A program made the position numbers and the translations under genes. A DNA stretch of 8,578 bases from positions 1-8,578 of the forward strand of contig JAKAXI010000067.1 in the NCBI GenBank assembly GCA_021816665.1, written 5' to 3'. Below, piece by piece: positions 1 through 5,822 of the stretch. Numbering within the stretch: the first letter of the stretch is position 1; the number at the start of each line of letters is the position of its first letter. Source of the DNA: Bacillota bacterium (GTDB lineage Bacteria > Bacillota > Bacilli > Alicyclobacillales > Alicyclobacillaceae). The notes under the pieces are model-generated. The model was not told where the DNA came from and made no database searches. It was given only the letters and a program-made list of their open reading frames with translations.

Positions 1-11
1 CCGATCTCCTG

Positions 12-26
12 GCGGGAGTGTCCCGC
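12..26. repeat. Small GC-rich hairpin
   Basis: GCGGGA at 12-17 and TCCCGC at 21-26 form a perfect 6-bp stem with a 3-base loop. There is no T-run on either side, so it is not a canonical terminator by itself. It lies just beyond the larger inverted repeat at 31-80 and may belong to the same end-of-transcript structure for the MFS gene or for an unseen gene to the left. Confidence 0.4.
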
Positions 27-30
27 AACG

Positions 31-80
31 CCCCCAAAGCTGGCCGACTAACCAGCCAACTAACTGGCTGACTTTGGGGG
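31..80. terminator. Nested inverted repeat, possible terminator between converging genes
   Basis: CCCCCAAAG (31-39) pairs perfectly with CTTTGGGGG (72-80). Inside it CAGCCA (53-58) pairs with TGGCTG (65-70), leaving a 6-base loop, so the element can fold as a stem with an inner hairpin. On the plus strand the stem is followed by CATTTTC, a weak T-run, so it could end a gene entering from the left. On the minus strand it lies about 43 bases past the MFS stop codon but has no T-run. I see no supported gene in 1-122; a plus-strand gene tail ending at about 50-71 is possible but cannot be confirmed. Confidence 0.5.
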
Positions 81-122
81 CATTTTCAACATTCAGCGAC
101 TATGCAATGGCTGTCGTCGATG

Positions 123-1364
123 TTACGCTGTGCTTTCCTTTTTGTCGTACTGGCCAAAGACCCATTGATACAACCCTGCATTGGCCAGTTGTAACACCGC
201 AGTTAAAATTAATGGCAGGGCCAGTTCATTCATATCAAACAAATAGCCACTGATCGTGGGTCCGACCGCGGAAGGCAGACGCATTGAGAGGGCATTGACG
301 CTCGTTGCAAACCCCCGTCGACTGTCCCGGGTAAGGCTTGCGCTGAGTGCTGTACGGTTCCCTTGTGTACCACGATTCACAGCATTGCGCATGATATATA
401 ACACGGAAGCCAGTGCAAAGCTCGGCATCCACGGCAACGTCAGCATCATCAGAGAGCCAATGACTCGCATCCATGTCACGGATTTCACCATGCCAATCTT
501 TGTCGCCATCATGCCGTTGACAATAGAGAACAATCCCGTCGCGAGAAACCCAATAGACAGAGTAAGCCCAATCGCACTCGTACTCACTCCGTAGCGCAAG
601 CTAAACCAGTACGCCATCATGGGCCCAGTCAGTCCGACAGCCAGACCGTTGATGACATTGACCGCCGCAAGTTTCATCATGGAGCGATTCTCTCTGCGGA
701 GAATCTGGCTGTCCTCGTCGCTTACCTTTTGATTCGCGTTGGTTCGTTGCGGTTGCGCCACTGGTGCCATCCGCTCTTCTTGCATAAACGTGATCACGGT
801 GGCACACGCCACTGACAGAACTGCCACCATCACAAACACTGGCCTGTAATCAGCGAGCGGCGTCGGACCATGGAACAAGTCGGGCATACCGCCCAGCAGG
901 GAGCCAATCGCCATTCCGATAAATCCCACGGCATTGTTCAAACTAAACACACGTCCTCGTTCTGACCTTCCAACGACTCGAGCTAACCAAGCTTGCTCCG
1001 CGGGACTGAATGGGCCCGCCGCACCACTTTGTCCCCTGCCAAATCCCGCGATCACTATGGCTAAAATCAGAATAATGGCGTGACTCGTCAAACACGCTGC
1101 AACTGCAGCCAAGATCGTCAGGGCCTCATAAATGAGCAGGAAAGGTTTGCGTCCGATTCGATCGCTCAGAACACCAACCGCCAAAATCAGTGCGGCTCCA
1201 ACCAAACCAGCGACTGTGGTGACCCCACCAATCGACGCACCACTCCAGTGGAGGGCCCGCAAATACAGTGTGATGTCAACGACCATCGCTCCCTGCCCAA
1301 TGCTCCGAAGACCTCGAATCCAAATGAGTCTTTGAGCAATGGGGTGTATTGGGGTACGACTCAT
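123..1364 (-). CDS. MFS transporter
   Basis: Predicted integral membrane permease of the major facilitator superfamily, moving a small solute across the cytoplasmic membrane, probably by proton coupling; the substrate is not readable. The protein is rich in hydrophobic segments consistent with about 12 helices. It has the MFS motif A after the second helix (G-V-L-S-D-R-I-G-R-K, about residues 64-73), a charged central loop near residues 200-228 separating the two halves, and a second motif-A-like loop (MATKIGM) in the C-terminal half. The longest reading frame starts at 1400 (425 aa). I prefer the ATG at 1364 (413 aa) because GAGAGGTG at 1373-1380 sits 8 bases before it, while the upstream ATG has no good site. 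It is transcribed alone, away from the zinc-ribbon gene. Drug efflux and metabolite uptake are both possible; the gene is not in the catabolic block, so a link to it is speculative. Confidence 0.9.
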   Translation of the reverse strand: MSRTPIHPIAQRLIWIRGLRSIGQGAMVVDITLYLRALHWSGASIGGVTTVAGLVGAALILAVGVLSDRIGRKPFLLIYEALTILAAVAACLTSHAIILILAIVIAGFGRGQSGAAGPFSPAEQAWLARVVGRSERGRVFSLNNAVGFIGMAIGSLLGGMPDLFHGPTPLADYRPVFVMVAVLSVACATVITFMQEERMAPVAQPQRTNANQKVSDEDSQILRRENRSMMKLAAVNVINGLAVGLTGPMMAYWFSLRYGVSTSAIGLTLSIGFLATGLFSIVNGMMATKIGMVKSVTWMRVIGSLMMLTLPWMPSFALASVLYIMRNAVNRGTQGNRTALSASLTRDSRRGFATSVNALSMRLPSAVGPTISGYLFDMNELALPLILTAVLQLANAGLYQWVFGQYDKKESTA

Positions 1365-1372
1365 CCGCAGTA

Positions 1373-1380
1373 CACCTCTC
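1373..1380 (-). promoter_or_regulatory. Ribosome binding site deciding the MFS start
   Basis: On the minus strand GAGAGGTG is placed 8 bases before the ATG at 1364. It lies inside the longer reading frame that opens at 1400, which argues that the first 12 codons of that frame are not translated. Confidence 0.7.
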
Positions 1381-1404
1381 TCGTTCTTTCTAGTTGCCAA
1401 ACAA

Positions 1405-1454
1405 CACGAACCGCCTCGCGTGTATCGAGACGGTTCGAATTATCGAAGTTCGTG
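1405..1454 (-). promoter_or_regulatory. Overlapping alternative stems in the MFS leader region
   Basis: CGAACCG (1407-1413) pairs with CGGTTCG (1431-1437), extended after one mismatch by CTCG (1415-1418) with CGAG (1426-1429) around a 7-base loop. The same left arm, as CACGAAC (1405-1411), can instead pair with GTTCGTG (1448-1454). The two foldings exclude each other. The element ends about 40 bases upstream of the MFS start codon. It could be an RNA switch or attenuator in the leader, or a protein operator; no ligand or factor can be named. Confidence 0.4.
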
Positions 1455-1652
1455 CGGGTGATGGGATGGAACCGACGCAGCCAGCTTGGAAGGCTGTTTT
1501 TCTACCAGTTCATCGTACCACTCACGTCAAACCCTCGTCAGTCACTTACTGATGAATTTGCCGGGGATTTGTGCGCCCCAGGACAGAGAAGAACGAGTAG
1601 AATGAATACAACTACGGCACTCTCACGAAGGACAAGTCCAGCCGTGAATGTT
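1455..1652. other. Divergent spacer between MFS and zinc-ribbon genes
   Basis: No coding sequence with a convincing ribosome site or family signature is seen here. Two weak hairpins occur: CAGCC (1478-1482) with GGCTG (1492-1496) followed by five T on the plus strand, and CGTCAGT (1536-1542) with ACTGATG (1548-1554, one G-T pair). TAGAAT at 1598-1603 is a fair minus-10 hexamer for the zinc-ribbon gene, but no matching minus-35 lies 16-18 bases before it. The stretch must hold promoters for both flanking genes, but I cannot place them firmly. Confidence 0.4.
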
Positions 1653-1666
1653 GAGGGGGTTTATTC

Positions 1667-1960
1667 ATGGGATTCTTTGATTCCCTGCGTCGTGCTGCGG
1701 AAGGCGTGAGCCAGGACGGACAGTATAATGGCGATCACGTTTGCCCACGATGCCAAGATGCAATGGTGTATCATGGCGCACACGCAATTCGCACCGGCGG
1801 ATTGAGCCGAGGGACCGGCTTTGTCACAGACCTGCTGCTCGGTGGACGCGACGAGGAATTTCTGAACACCGCCATGGAGCGAAATGTTGCTGTCCACGTA
1901 TTTGTGTGCCCGCAGTGTGGATCGATCGACTTCGTTAACGATCCACGACACGGATTCTAA
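1667..1960 (+). CDS. Small zinc-ribbon protein of unknown function
   Basis: A 97-residue protein with two CxxC knuckles, C26-P-R-C29 and C81-P-Q-C84, the expected four-cysteine ligand set of a zinc ribbon. The 51 residues between the knuckles carry a glycine-rich stretch (about 44-60, with GGLSRGTG) and an acidic segment. The N-terminus (MGFFDSLRRAAEG) is amphipathic and could contact membrane or another protein. There is no signal peptide, so it is probably cytosolic. The start is supported by GAGGGGG at 1653-1659, 7 bases before the ATG. It is a single gene pointing at the end of the catabolic block, with only 15 bases between the two stop codons. Zinc ribbons of this size may bind nucleic acid or act as subunits or chaperones; I do not recognise the family and assign no function. 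Confidence 0.8.
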   Translation: MGFFDSLRRAAEGVSQDGQYNGDHVCPRCQDAMVYHGAHAIRTGGLSRGTGFVTDLLLGGRDEEFLNTAMERNVAVHVFVCPQCGSIDFVNDPRHGF

Positions 1961-1994
1961 AAAACAGCCCGCAGGTCATCTCGATCTGCGGGCT
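1961..1994 (-). terminator. Rho-independent terminator of the catabolic block
   Basis: On the minus strand AGCCCGCAG (1994-1986) pairs perfectly over 9 bp with CTGCGGGCT (1974-1966), followed by GTTTT and further T (1965 downwards). The loop (1975-1985) contains the TGA stop codon of the alpha/beta hydrolase at 1978-1976, and the T-run abuts the stop codon of the opposing zinc-ribbon gene. On the plus strand the stem has no T-run after it, so termination should be mainly one-directional. Confidence 0.88.
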
Positions 1995-2671
1995 CCACGA
2001 AAGCCCTGGAGTGCGCCTGCAAGCTCCTCTGGCTGCTCGAGCATGATGTAGTGTCCGCACTGAGGGATGTCCCGAGAGATGACACGTGTGTTCAGCGCCC
2101 ACAATCGCTCTTTAGCGTCCTTCGGCAAGAGCCGGTCCTGCTCTCCATACACAGCCAAAATCGGAATCTTAAGCCGAGAGAACGTAAGTTCCCCATCGTA
2201 CGCGTGGCAAGCAGCAAAGTCTGTATGAGCTGTCGCACTTGAGACGATGCCTAGCTCAGCGCGCTCTTCTTCAAGCAAAGCAGGATCGACAGACTTCCCA
2301 TACGAAGCGTAGAATAACCCGTCCGGGAATACGCCCTGCTGGAGATTTGTCAGGACGCTCTCTCCGACCGGCAGTCGTGCGTGGCTGGCGACGAGGATTA
2401 GACCTTGGACACGAGGGTTCATTGCCGCCAACTCAATACCGATGAGCCCCCCCATCGAGTGTCCGACGACCACGACGTCCTCCGCCAAGTCACTCGAAAT
2501 CATTTCCGCGTAGTCTGCAATGGCCGCGGGCACAGGCCCATGGTTCGAACCGTGCCCTGGCAAGTCCACTGCCACACACTCGGGGCCCACTGCTGTCTGC
2601 AGCAAGCGTCGCCACTTGCTGCGAGTCCCGCCAGCACCGTGAAGCAGTAAGAATTTCGGCTGATGGTGCAT
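1976..2671 (-). CDS. Alpha/beta-fold hydrolase
   Basis: A 231-residue soluble hydrolase of the alpha/beta fold. Visible landmarks are HGAGG at residues 11-15 (oxyanion-hole loop), the nucleophile elbow GHSMG at 70-74 with Ser72, the probable acid Asp179 in YGEQDRLLP and the catalytic His207 in QCGHYIMLEQP. Residues of about 100-165 would form the lid that sets specificity. It is somewhat short compared with meta-cleavage C-C hydrolases of the MhpC/BphD type (usually about 280 residues) and is near MenH-like or lactone/ester hydrolases in size. As the last gene of a block with a ring-cleaving dioxygenase, it may hydrolyse the ring-cleavage product or a later ester or lactone; this is inference from position. 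GGGGTG (2677-2682) lies 5 bases before the ATG. It begins 45 bases after the GntR gene, and the mRNA ends in the terminator overlapping its stop. Confidence 0.9.
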   Translation of the reverse strand: MHHQPKFLLLHGAGGTRSKWRRLLQTAVGPECVAVDLPGHGSNHGPVPAAIADYAEMISSDLAEDVVVVGHSMGGLIGIELAAMNPRVQGLILVASHARLPVGESVLTNLQQGVFPDGLFYASYGKSVDPALLEEERAELGIVSSATAHTDFAACHAYDGELTFSRLKIPILAVYGEQDRLLPKDAKERLWALNTRVISRDIPQCGHYIMLEQPEELAGALQGFRGARRSR

Positions 2672-2716
2672 TTGTTCACCCCAAATTCGTCTGTCGCGTG
2701 CTGCTGCGACGCCCTG

Positions 2717-3439
2717 TTACACTTCGTCGGCGTCGTCGAGCAGTGTCGAAACCATCGACAGCAGTTCCTGCATTCTGTCACGCGCTAACTCTCCGTCACG
2801 ATACAGGATGGCATCCATGACCGCCTTGTGCCGTTCCAAGGCGACTTGAAGAGGCGGGTGGTCAGCCCGGTCTGGTTTGTTTTTGAGCACAGACATCGTT
2901 GCCATGCGACTGTACTCTAGCGCGCTGCGAAGTGTCTGCACCAGGGTCACCATCAGGTTGTTGTGCGACGCGAGCAGTATGCAGTTGTGAAATTCGTAGT
3001 CTGCACCTACCCATTCCGACACATTTCCGACAGCGTTCTGGAGTTCGGCAAAACGCTGCTGGATCGCCTTGATGTCTTCACTCGTGGCGTTGTGCGCTGC
3101 AAGTTGGACTGCGGCCGGTTCGATTGCCCGGCGTATCTCCATCAGTTCTCGCAGCACTTTGCGGTTTGGCTTGCCATTGAGGGCCCAGCGCAAGACGTCA
3201 ATGTCCCACCACTGCCACTCCACAGCCGGTCGCACAGTGGTGCCCACTTTCGGCTGAGAACCGATCAATTTACGCGCCTCGAGTCCTTTGTACGCCTCAC
3301 GCGTAACCGTTCGGCTGACGCCCATTTGCTTGCTGAGGAGTTCTACCGGGGGGAGAGCGTCACCGGACGTTAATTCCCCCCCTACGATCTGTTGACCAAT
3401 CTCGTTCATGAGCTGTTCGCTCAGGTTTTGCGATCGCAT
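2717..3439 (-). CDS. GntR family transcriptional regulator, FadR subfamily
   Basis: A one-component regulator with an N-terminal winged helix-turn-helix (about residues 4-70 from the preferred start; LPPVELLSKQMGVSRTVTREA is the typical GntR recognition region) and a C-terminal all-helical FCD ligand-binding domain (about 95-225). In FCD proteins a metal is commonly bound by Asp, His, His, His. Here D147 and H151 (ADYEFH) and H204 (RHKAVMDAI) fit, but the last position is Leu226 (MQELL) instead of His. The frame opens with GTG at 3472. I prefer the ATG at 3439 (240 aa) because AGAAGGG at 3448-3454 is 8 bases before it; the ATG at 3445 is only 2 bases from that site. It lies inside the catabolic block, 70 bases after the amidohydrolase and with its own candidate promoter, so it most likely represses the block and itself until an intermediate or substrate acid binds. 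Repression is the usual mode in the family and is not shown here. Confidence 0.92.
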   Translation of the reverse strand: MRSQNLSEQLMNEIGQQIVGGELTSGDALPPVELLSKQMGVSRTVTREAYKGLEARKLIGSQPKVGTTVRPAVEWQWWDIDVLRWALNGKPNRKVLRELMEIRRAIEPAAVQLAAHNATSEDIKAIQQRFAELQNAVGNVSEWVGADYEFHNCILLASHNNLMVTLVQTLRSALEYSRMATMSVLKNKPDRADHPPLQVALERHKAVMDAILYRDGELARDRMQELLSMVSTLLDDADEV

Positions 3440-3447
3440 CTGCATTG

Positions 3448-3454
3448 CCCTTCT
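3448..3454 (-). promoter_or_regulatory. Ribosome binding site deciding the GntR start
   Basis: AGAAGGG on the minus strand is 8 bases before the ATG at 3439 and lies downstream of the GTG at 3472, so translation from 3472 is less likely. Confidence 0.65.
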
Positions 3455-3479
3455 CTTAGTTGAGATATCCACGATTATT

Positions 3480-3516
3480 CATATTATATGCAAATAGAGT
3501 GTTGTCAATTTACAAC
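3480..3516 (-). promoter_or_regulatory. Candidate internal promoter and operators before the GntR gene
   Basis: On the minus strand there is a perfect TTGACA (3508-3503) and a perfect TATAAT (3488-3483), but only 14 bases apart, shorter than the usual 16-18, so strength is uncertain. Two palindromes overlap them. GTTGTNAATTNACAAC (3516-3501) covers the minus-35 and the stop codon of the amidohydrolase. CATATTATATG (3480-3490, an 11-bp palindrome around a central base) covers the minus-10. This arrangement suits autoregulation by the GntR protein; that assignment is inference. Confidence 0.5.
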
Positions 3517-4880
3517 GGCCAAGCCCCATCCGGCACACCGTACTGACTGAAGATGTAGTCGCGTGAGCTTGACGCGAGGCTTCGAATTCGTTCGAGGTCG
3601 ATATCAAGCAGTCGACCGTTGCGCTTGACAGCCTTACCCGCTACAAACACAGAGTCTACATTGCCTGTGTGCGCGCTCAGAACCACCGCGCCAATCGGGT
3701 CATTGACCGGACTGAGGTTGATGTCCGTCGCCCGGATCAGCACGACGTCCGCCTGCTTTCCTGGTGAAAGTGACCCAACCTTGTTTCCCAGTTGAAGCGC
3801 TTTCGCGCCGTCGATGGTTGCGAACTCCAGCACTTCGCGTGCTGTCAAGGGCAGGCGTTCCGGCATCTCACCACGCTGCAAAACCGTCTGGTTGATGCGC
3901 GAGCGCTCGGCCTGAATCATGAACTTCATTTGCGCGAACATATCGCCGCCTGTGGATGTGACGACATCAATGCCAAGCGTTGGCCGGCCCGCGTATTTCG
4001 TCAGTTTGCCGGTCAGCGGATAACCATGTCCCATCATCATCTCGACTTCCGGTGTCACTGACACCGAGGCTCCGGTGTCCGCAATCATCTTGTACTCCTC
4101 GTCGCTGATCGAGTTGACGTGTACGAGGTTGAGGTCCGGTCCGAGCAAACCGGCGTTGTTCATGCGCTGAATCGATCGGTCTGCCGCCCCCCATGACCCG
4201 AAGCCGACATGCATCGAGCACACCGCTCCAAGTTCGCGGGCGAGCTCAATGTCGTGCACAGTTGCTTCCCAGGACGAAAACTCAGGGCCACGGATGGCGA
4301 GACCCAGTGTAAGTAGTTGATCGTCCGAAGAGAAGTACTGCTTCTTCAGTCGAACACAGTCATCCGACTGCTTGAGGGTGCTCTCCCGATGCCAGAAGTC
4401 ACCCGCATTGAGAAGCGGTGTGCCATAGGCAAAAACAGCGCGAATTCCAGCCTCTTGAAGACCTCTGACCATTTCGTCGGCGTGTTCGGGCGAATTGATC
4501 ATCGACCAGTCGAGCAGCGTCGTGATACCTGCATCGAGCGCTTCGAGCGCACCGAGCAAATTGCCAATGTAGACGTCTTGCGGCCGAAGTGTACCACCGA
4601 GCCCGCCAAAGTACAGGTGATTCAGATACGTCGGTAACGTCCAGTCGGCGCCAGCGTTGCGGATGACCGCTTCCCAGACGTGTCTGTGCGTGTCCACAAA
4701 ACCCGGGATGACAATCATGCCTTTGGCATCGACAACCTCACACTCCGCCCCCACCTCGATGTTTGGACCAACCTGCGCGATGATTCCGTCTTCGATCAAC
4801 ACATCTGCGCTCGCAAAGTTCCCGAGCGCCGGGTCCATCGTCAAGACGCACCCGTTTTGAATCAGCATCCGCTGCCCCAT
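3510..4880 (-). CDS. Metal-dependent amidohydrolase (ATZ/TRZ/cytosine-deaminase-like)
   Basis: A 456-residue amidohydrolase-superfamily enzyme, expected to hydrolyse a C-N bond (deamination, dechlorination-like substitution or ring opening) with one metal ion in a TIM barrel. The small beta-sandwich is built from the N-terminus (LIQNGCVLTMD) and the C-terminus (GSLSPGKQADVVLI). Candidate ligands are H65 and H67 in GFVDTHRH, H224 in SMHV, H254 in LVHVNSIS and D305 in LGIDVVTS. The motif TPEVEMMMGHGYP (276-288) matches the family's conserved stretch before the final Asp. In many relatives a Glu stands three residues after the third His as proton shuttle; here that place is Phe227, so the substrate or mechanism may differ. 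GGGAGAGG (4887-4894) lies 6 bases before the ATG. The gene begins 31 bases after the dioxygenase. In context it may act on a nitrogen-containing ring or amino group before or after ring cleavage. The family call is firm; the substrate is unknown. Confidence 0.92.
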   Translation of the reverse strand: MGQRMLIQNGCVLTMDPALGNFASADVLIEDGIIAQVGPNIEVGAECEVVDAKGMIVIPGFVDTHRHVWEAVIRNAGADWTLPTYLNHLYFGGLGGTLRPQDVYIGNLLGALEALDAGITTLLDWSMINSPEHADEMVRGLQEAGIRAVFAYGTPLLNAGDFWHRESTLKQSDDCVRLKKQYFSSDDQLLTLGLAIRGPEFSSWEATVHDIELARELGAVCSMHVGFGSWGAADRSIQRMNNAGLLGPDLNLVHVNSISDEEYKMIADTGASVSVTPEVEMMMGHGYPLTGKLTKYAGRPTLGIDVVTSTGGDMFAQMKFMIQAERSRINQTVLQRGEMPERLPLTAREVLEFATIDGAKALQLGNKVGSLSPGKQADVVLIRATDINLSPVNDPIGAVVLSAHTGNVDSVFVAGKAVKRNGRLLDIDLERIRSLASSSRDYIFSQYGVPDGAWPL

Positions 4881-4911
4881 CCTAATCCTCTCCCTTTCCT
4901 ACTGTCAGTGC

Positions 4912-5787
4912 TTACACCAGCGACTGCTCAAAGGATGTTCCCCAACGCGTAATGCACTCGTCGGTTCCCCACACACGTGGCTTTTGCGGGAAGTTCTCAT
5001 GCCAGGGCCGCGGTTCAAAGATCCCGAGTTCCGGGACGTAGATGTCCGCATCGGTGAAGAGTTCAATCATGTTCCCATCCGGATCGCGGTGATAAGTCGC
5101 GATGTTGTGCCCCGCACCGTGACGAGACGGCCCCCACAGAATGGGGATGCCGTTGCGCCCTAGTTCGTCCATGGAGCGGATGAGGTGGCTGTAATCCCTG
5201 AGTTCGAGCGCCATGTGGTGCATCTCTTTGCGGTCGGACGTGCAGAAGTTCAGTACGTGATGGTCTCGGTTGCAAGTCATAAAGCCGAAAAAGTCCTCAA
5301 TCCAGTCTGTGTTGATAAACCCAAACTGCTTGTAATACTCGACCGACCGCTCTGCGTCTTTCACGCGCACGGACAGATGACCGACTTTGTTCGGACCCAC
5401 CCCGTGCGCCTTGAACCCGTGTTCCACCCCTTGCATCTCCGGAAACAGGTGAACGGTATAGCCATCGACGTCCGTGAACTCAACGAGCTCTTGGATGCCA
5501 CGCAGAGCATTCGTTCGGACCGTCGCAGGAATACCCGCGCTTTCGAGTTCGGCAGCTGCACCAGCAGCCGAAATGCCCGGCCTAAGCTGCAGCCCAAACC
5601 CTTTGATCCCCGGCCGCTCGTCCGCTGTCAACACGACGTTGTGGTGGTCAATCGAAGTGCTTACATAGGCACTGCTGGCATCCTGATGCGTAACCGAAAA
5701 GCCCAGCACATCTGAGTAGTACTTCACCATCCGCGCCAAATTCGGTGTGCCAAAGTGCACATAACCTAAGCGAAAAACCTGAACCAT
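4912..5787 (-). CDS. Extradiol (catechol 2,3-dioxygenase-like) ring-cleaving dioxygenase, VOC superfamily
   Basis: A 291-residue protein made of two vicinal-oxygen-chelate modules. The N-terminal half (about 5-117) keeps the fold (HFGTPNLARMVKYYSDVLGF) and the C-terminal half (about 131-260) carries the active site. Likely Fe(II)/Mn(II) ligands are H137 (VGHLSV), H191 (MHHMALEL) and E242 (NMIELFTD). The second-shell motif GPSRHGAGHNIATYHRDPDGN (219-239), including H223, H227 and Y232, is typical of type I extradiol enzymes of the BphC/C23O/homoprotocatechuate-dioxygenase kind. Expected reaction: O2-dependent cleavage of a catechol-type or hydroxylated heteroaromatic ring next to the hydroxyl groups, in the cytoplasm. 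GGGAG (5797-5801) sits 9 bases before the ATG. It is 35 bases downstream of the FAH-family gene and is the pathway's clearest marker for aromatic degradation. The length and full ligand set argue for an active enzyme rather than a glyoxalase or resistance protein. Confidence 0.92.
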   Translation of the reverse strand: MVQVFRLGYVHFGTPNLARMVKYYSDVLGFSVTHQDASSAYVSTSIDHHNVVLTADERPGIKGFGLQLRPGISAAGAAAELESAGIPATVRTNALRGIQELVEFTDVDGYTVHLFPEMQGVEHGFKAHGVGPNKVGHLSVRVKDAERSVEYYKQFGFINTDWIEDFFGFMTCNRDHHVLNFCTSDRKEMHHMALELRDYSHLIRSMDELGRNGIPILWGPSRHGAGHNIATYHRDPDGNMIELFTDADIYVPELGIFEPRPWHENFPQKPRVWGTDECITRWGTSFEQSLV

Positions 5788-5822
5788 GCTCTCACTCTCC
5801 CGTTCGCACTGCTGTCTCCCTC

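Noticed and set aside
1..71. Tail of a plus-strand gene entering from the left
   Set aside because: All short open stretches here are too brief to judge, and none shows a recognisable C-terminus; the hairpin at 31-80 is only indirect support.
1478..1503. Plus-strand hairpin followed by five T, as a terminator
   Set aside because: The stem is only 5 bp with a 9-base loop and no plus-strand gene precedes it, so I do not call it a terminator.
1080..1709. Open plus-strand frame of 209 codons over the MFS start and the spacer
   Set aside because: It is antisense to the well-supported MFS gene, has low-complexity composition with no family pattern, no ribosome site at its start, and runs into the zinc-ribbon gene in another frame.
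5185..5715. Open plus-strand frame opposite the dioxygenase
   Set aside because: Antisense to a complete extradiol dioxygenase with all ligands; no ribosome site and no family signature.
4912..5787. Glyoxalase or bleomycin/fosfomycin resistance protein instead of a dioxygenase
   Set aside because: The two-module length of 291 residues, the His-His-Glu ligand set and the GP-RHG-GH motif fit extradiol dioxygenases rather than single-module VOC proteins.
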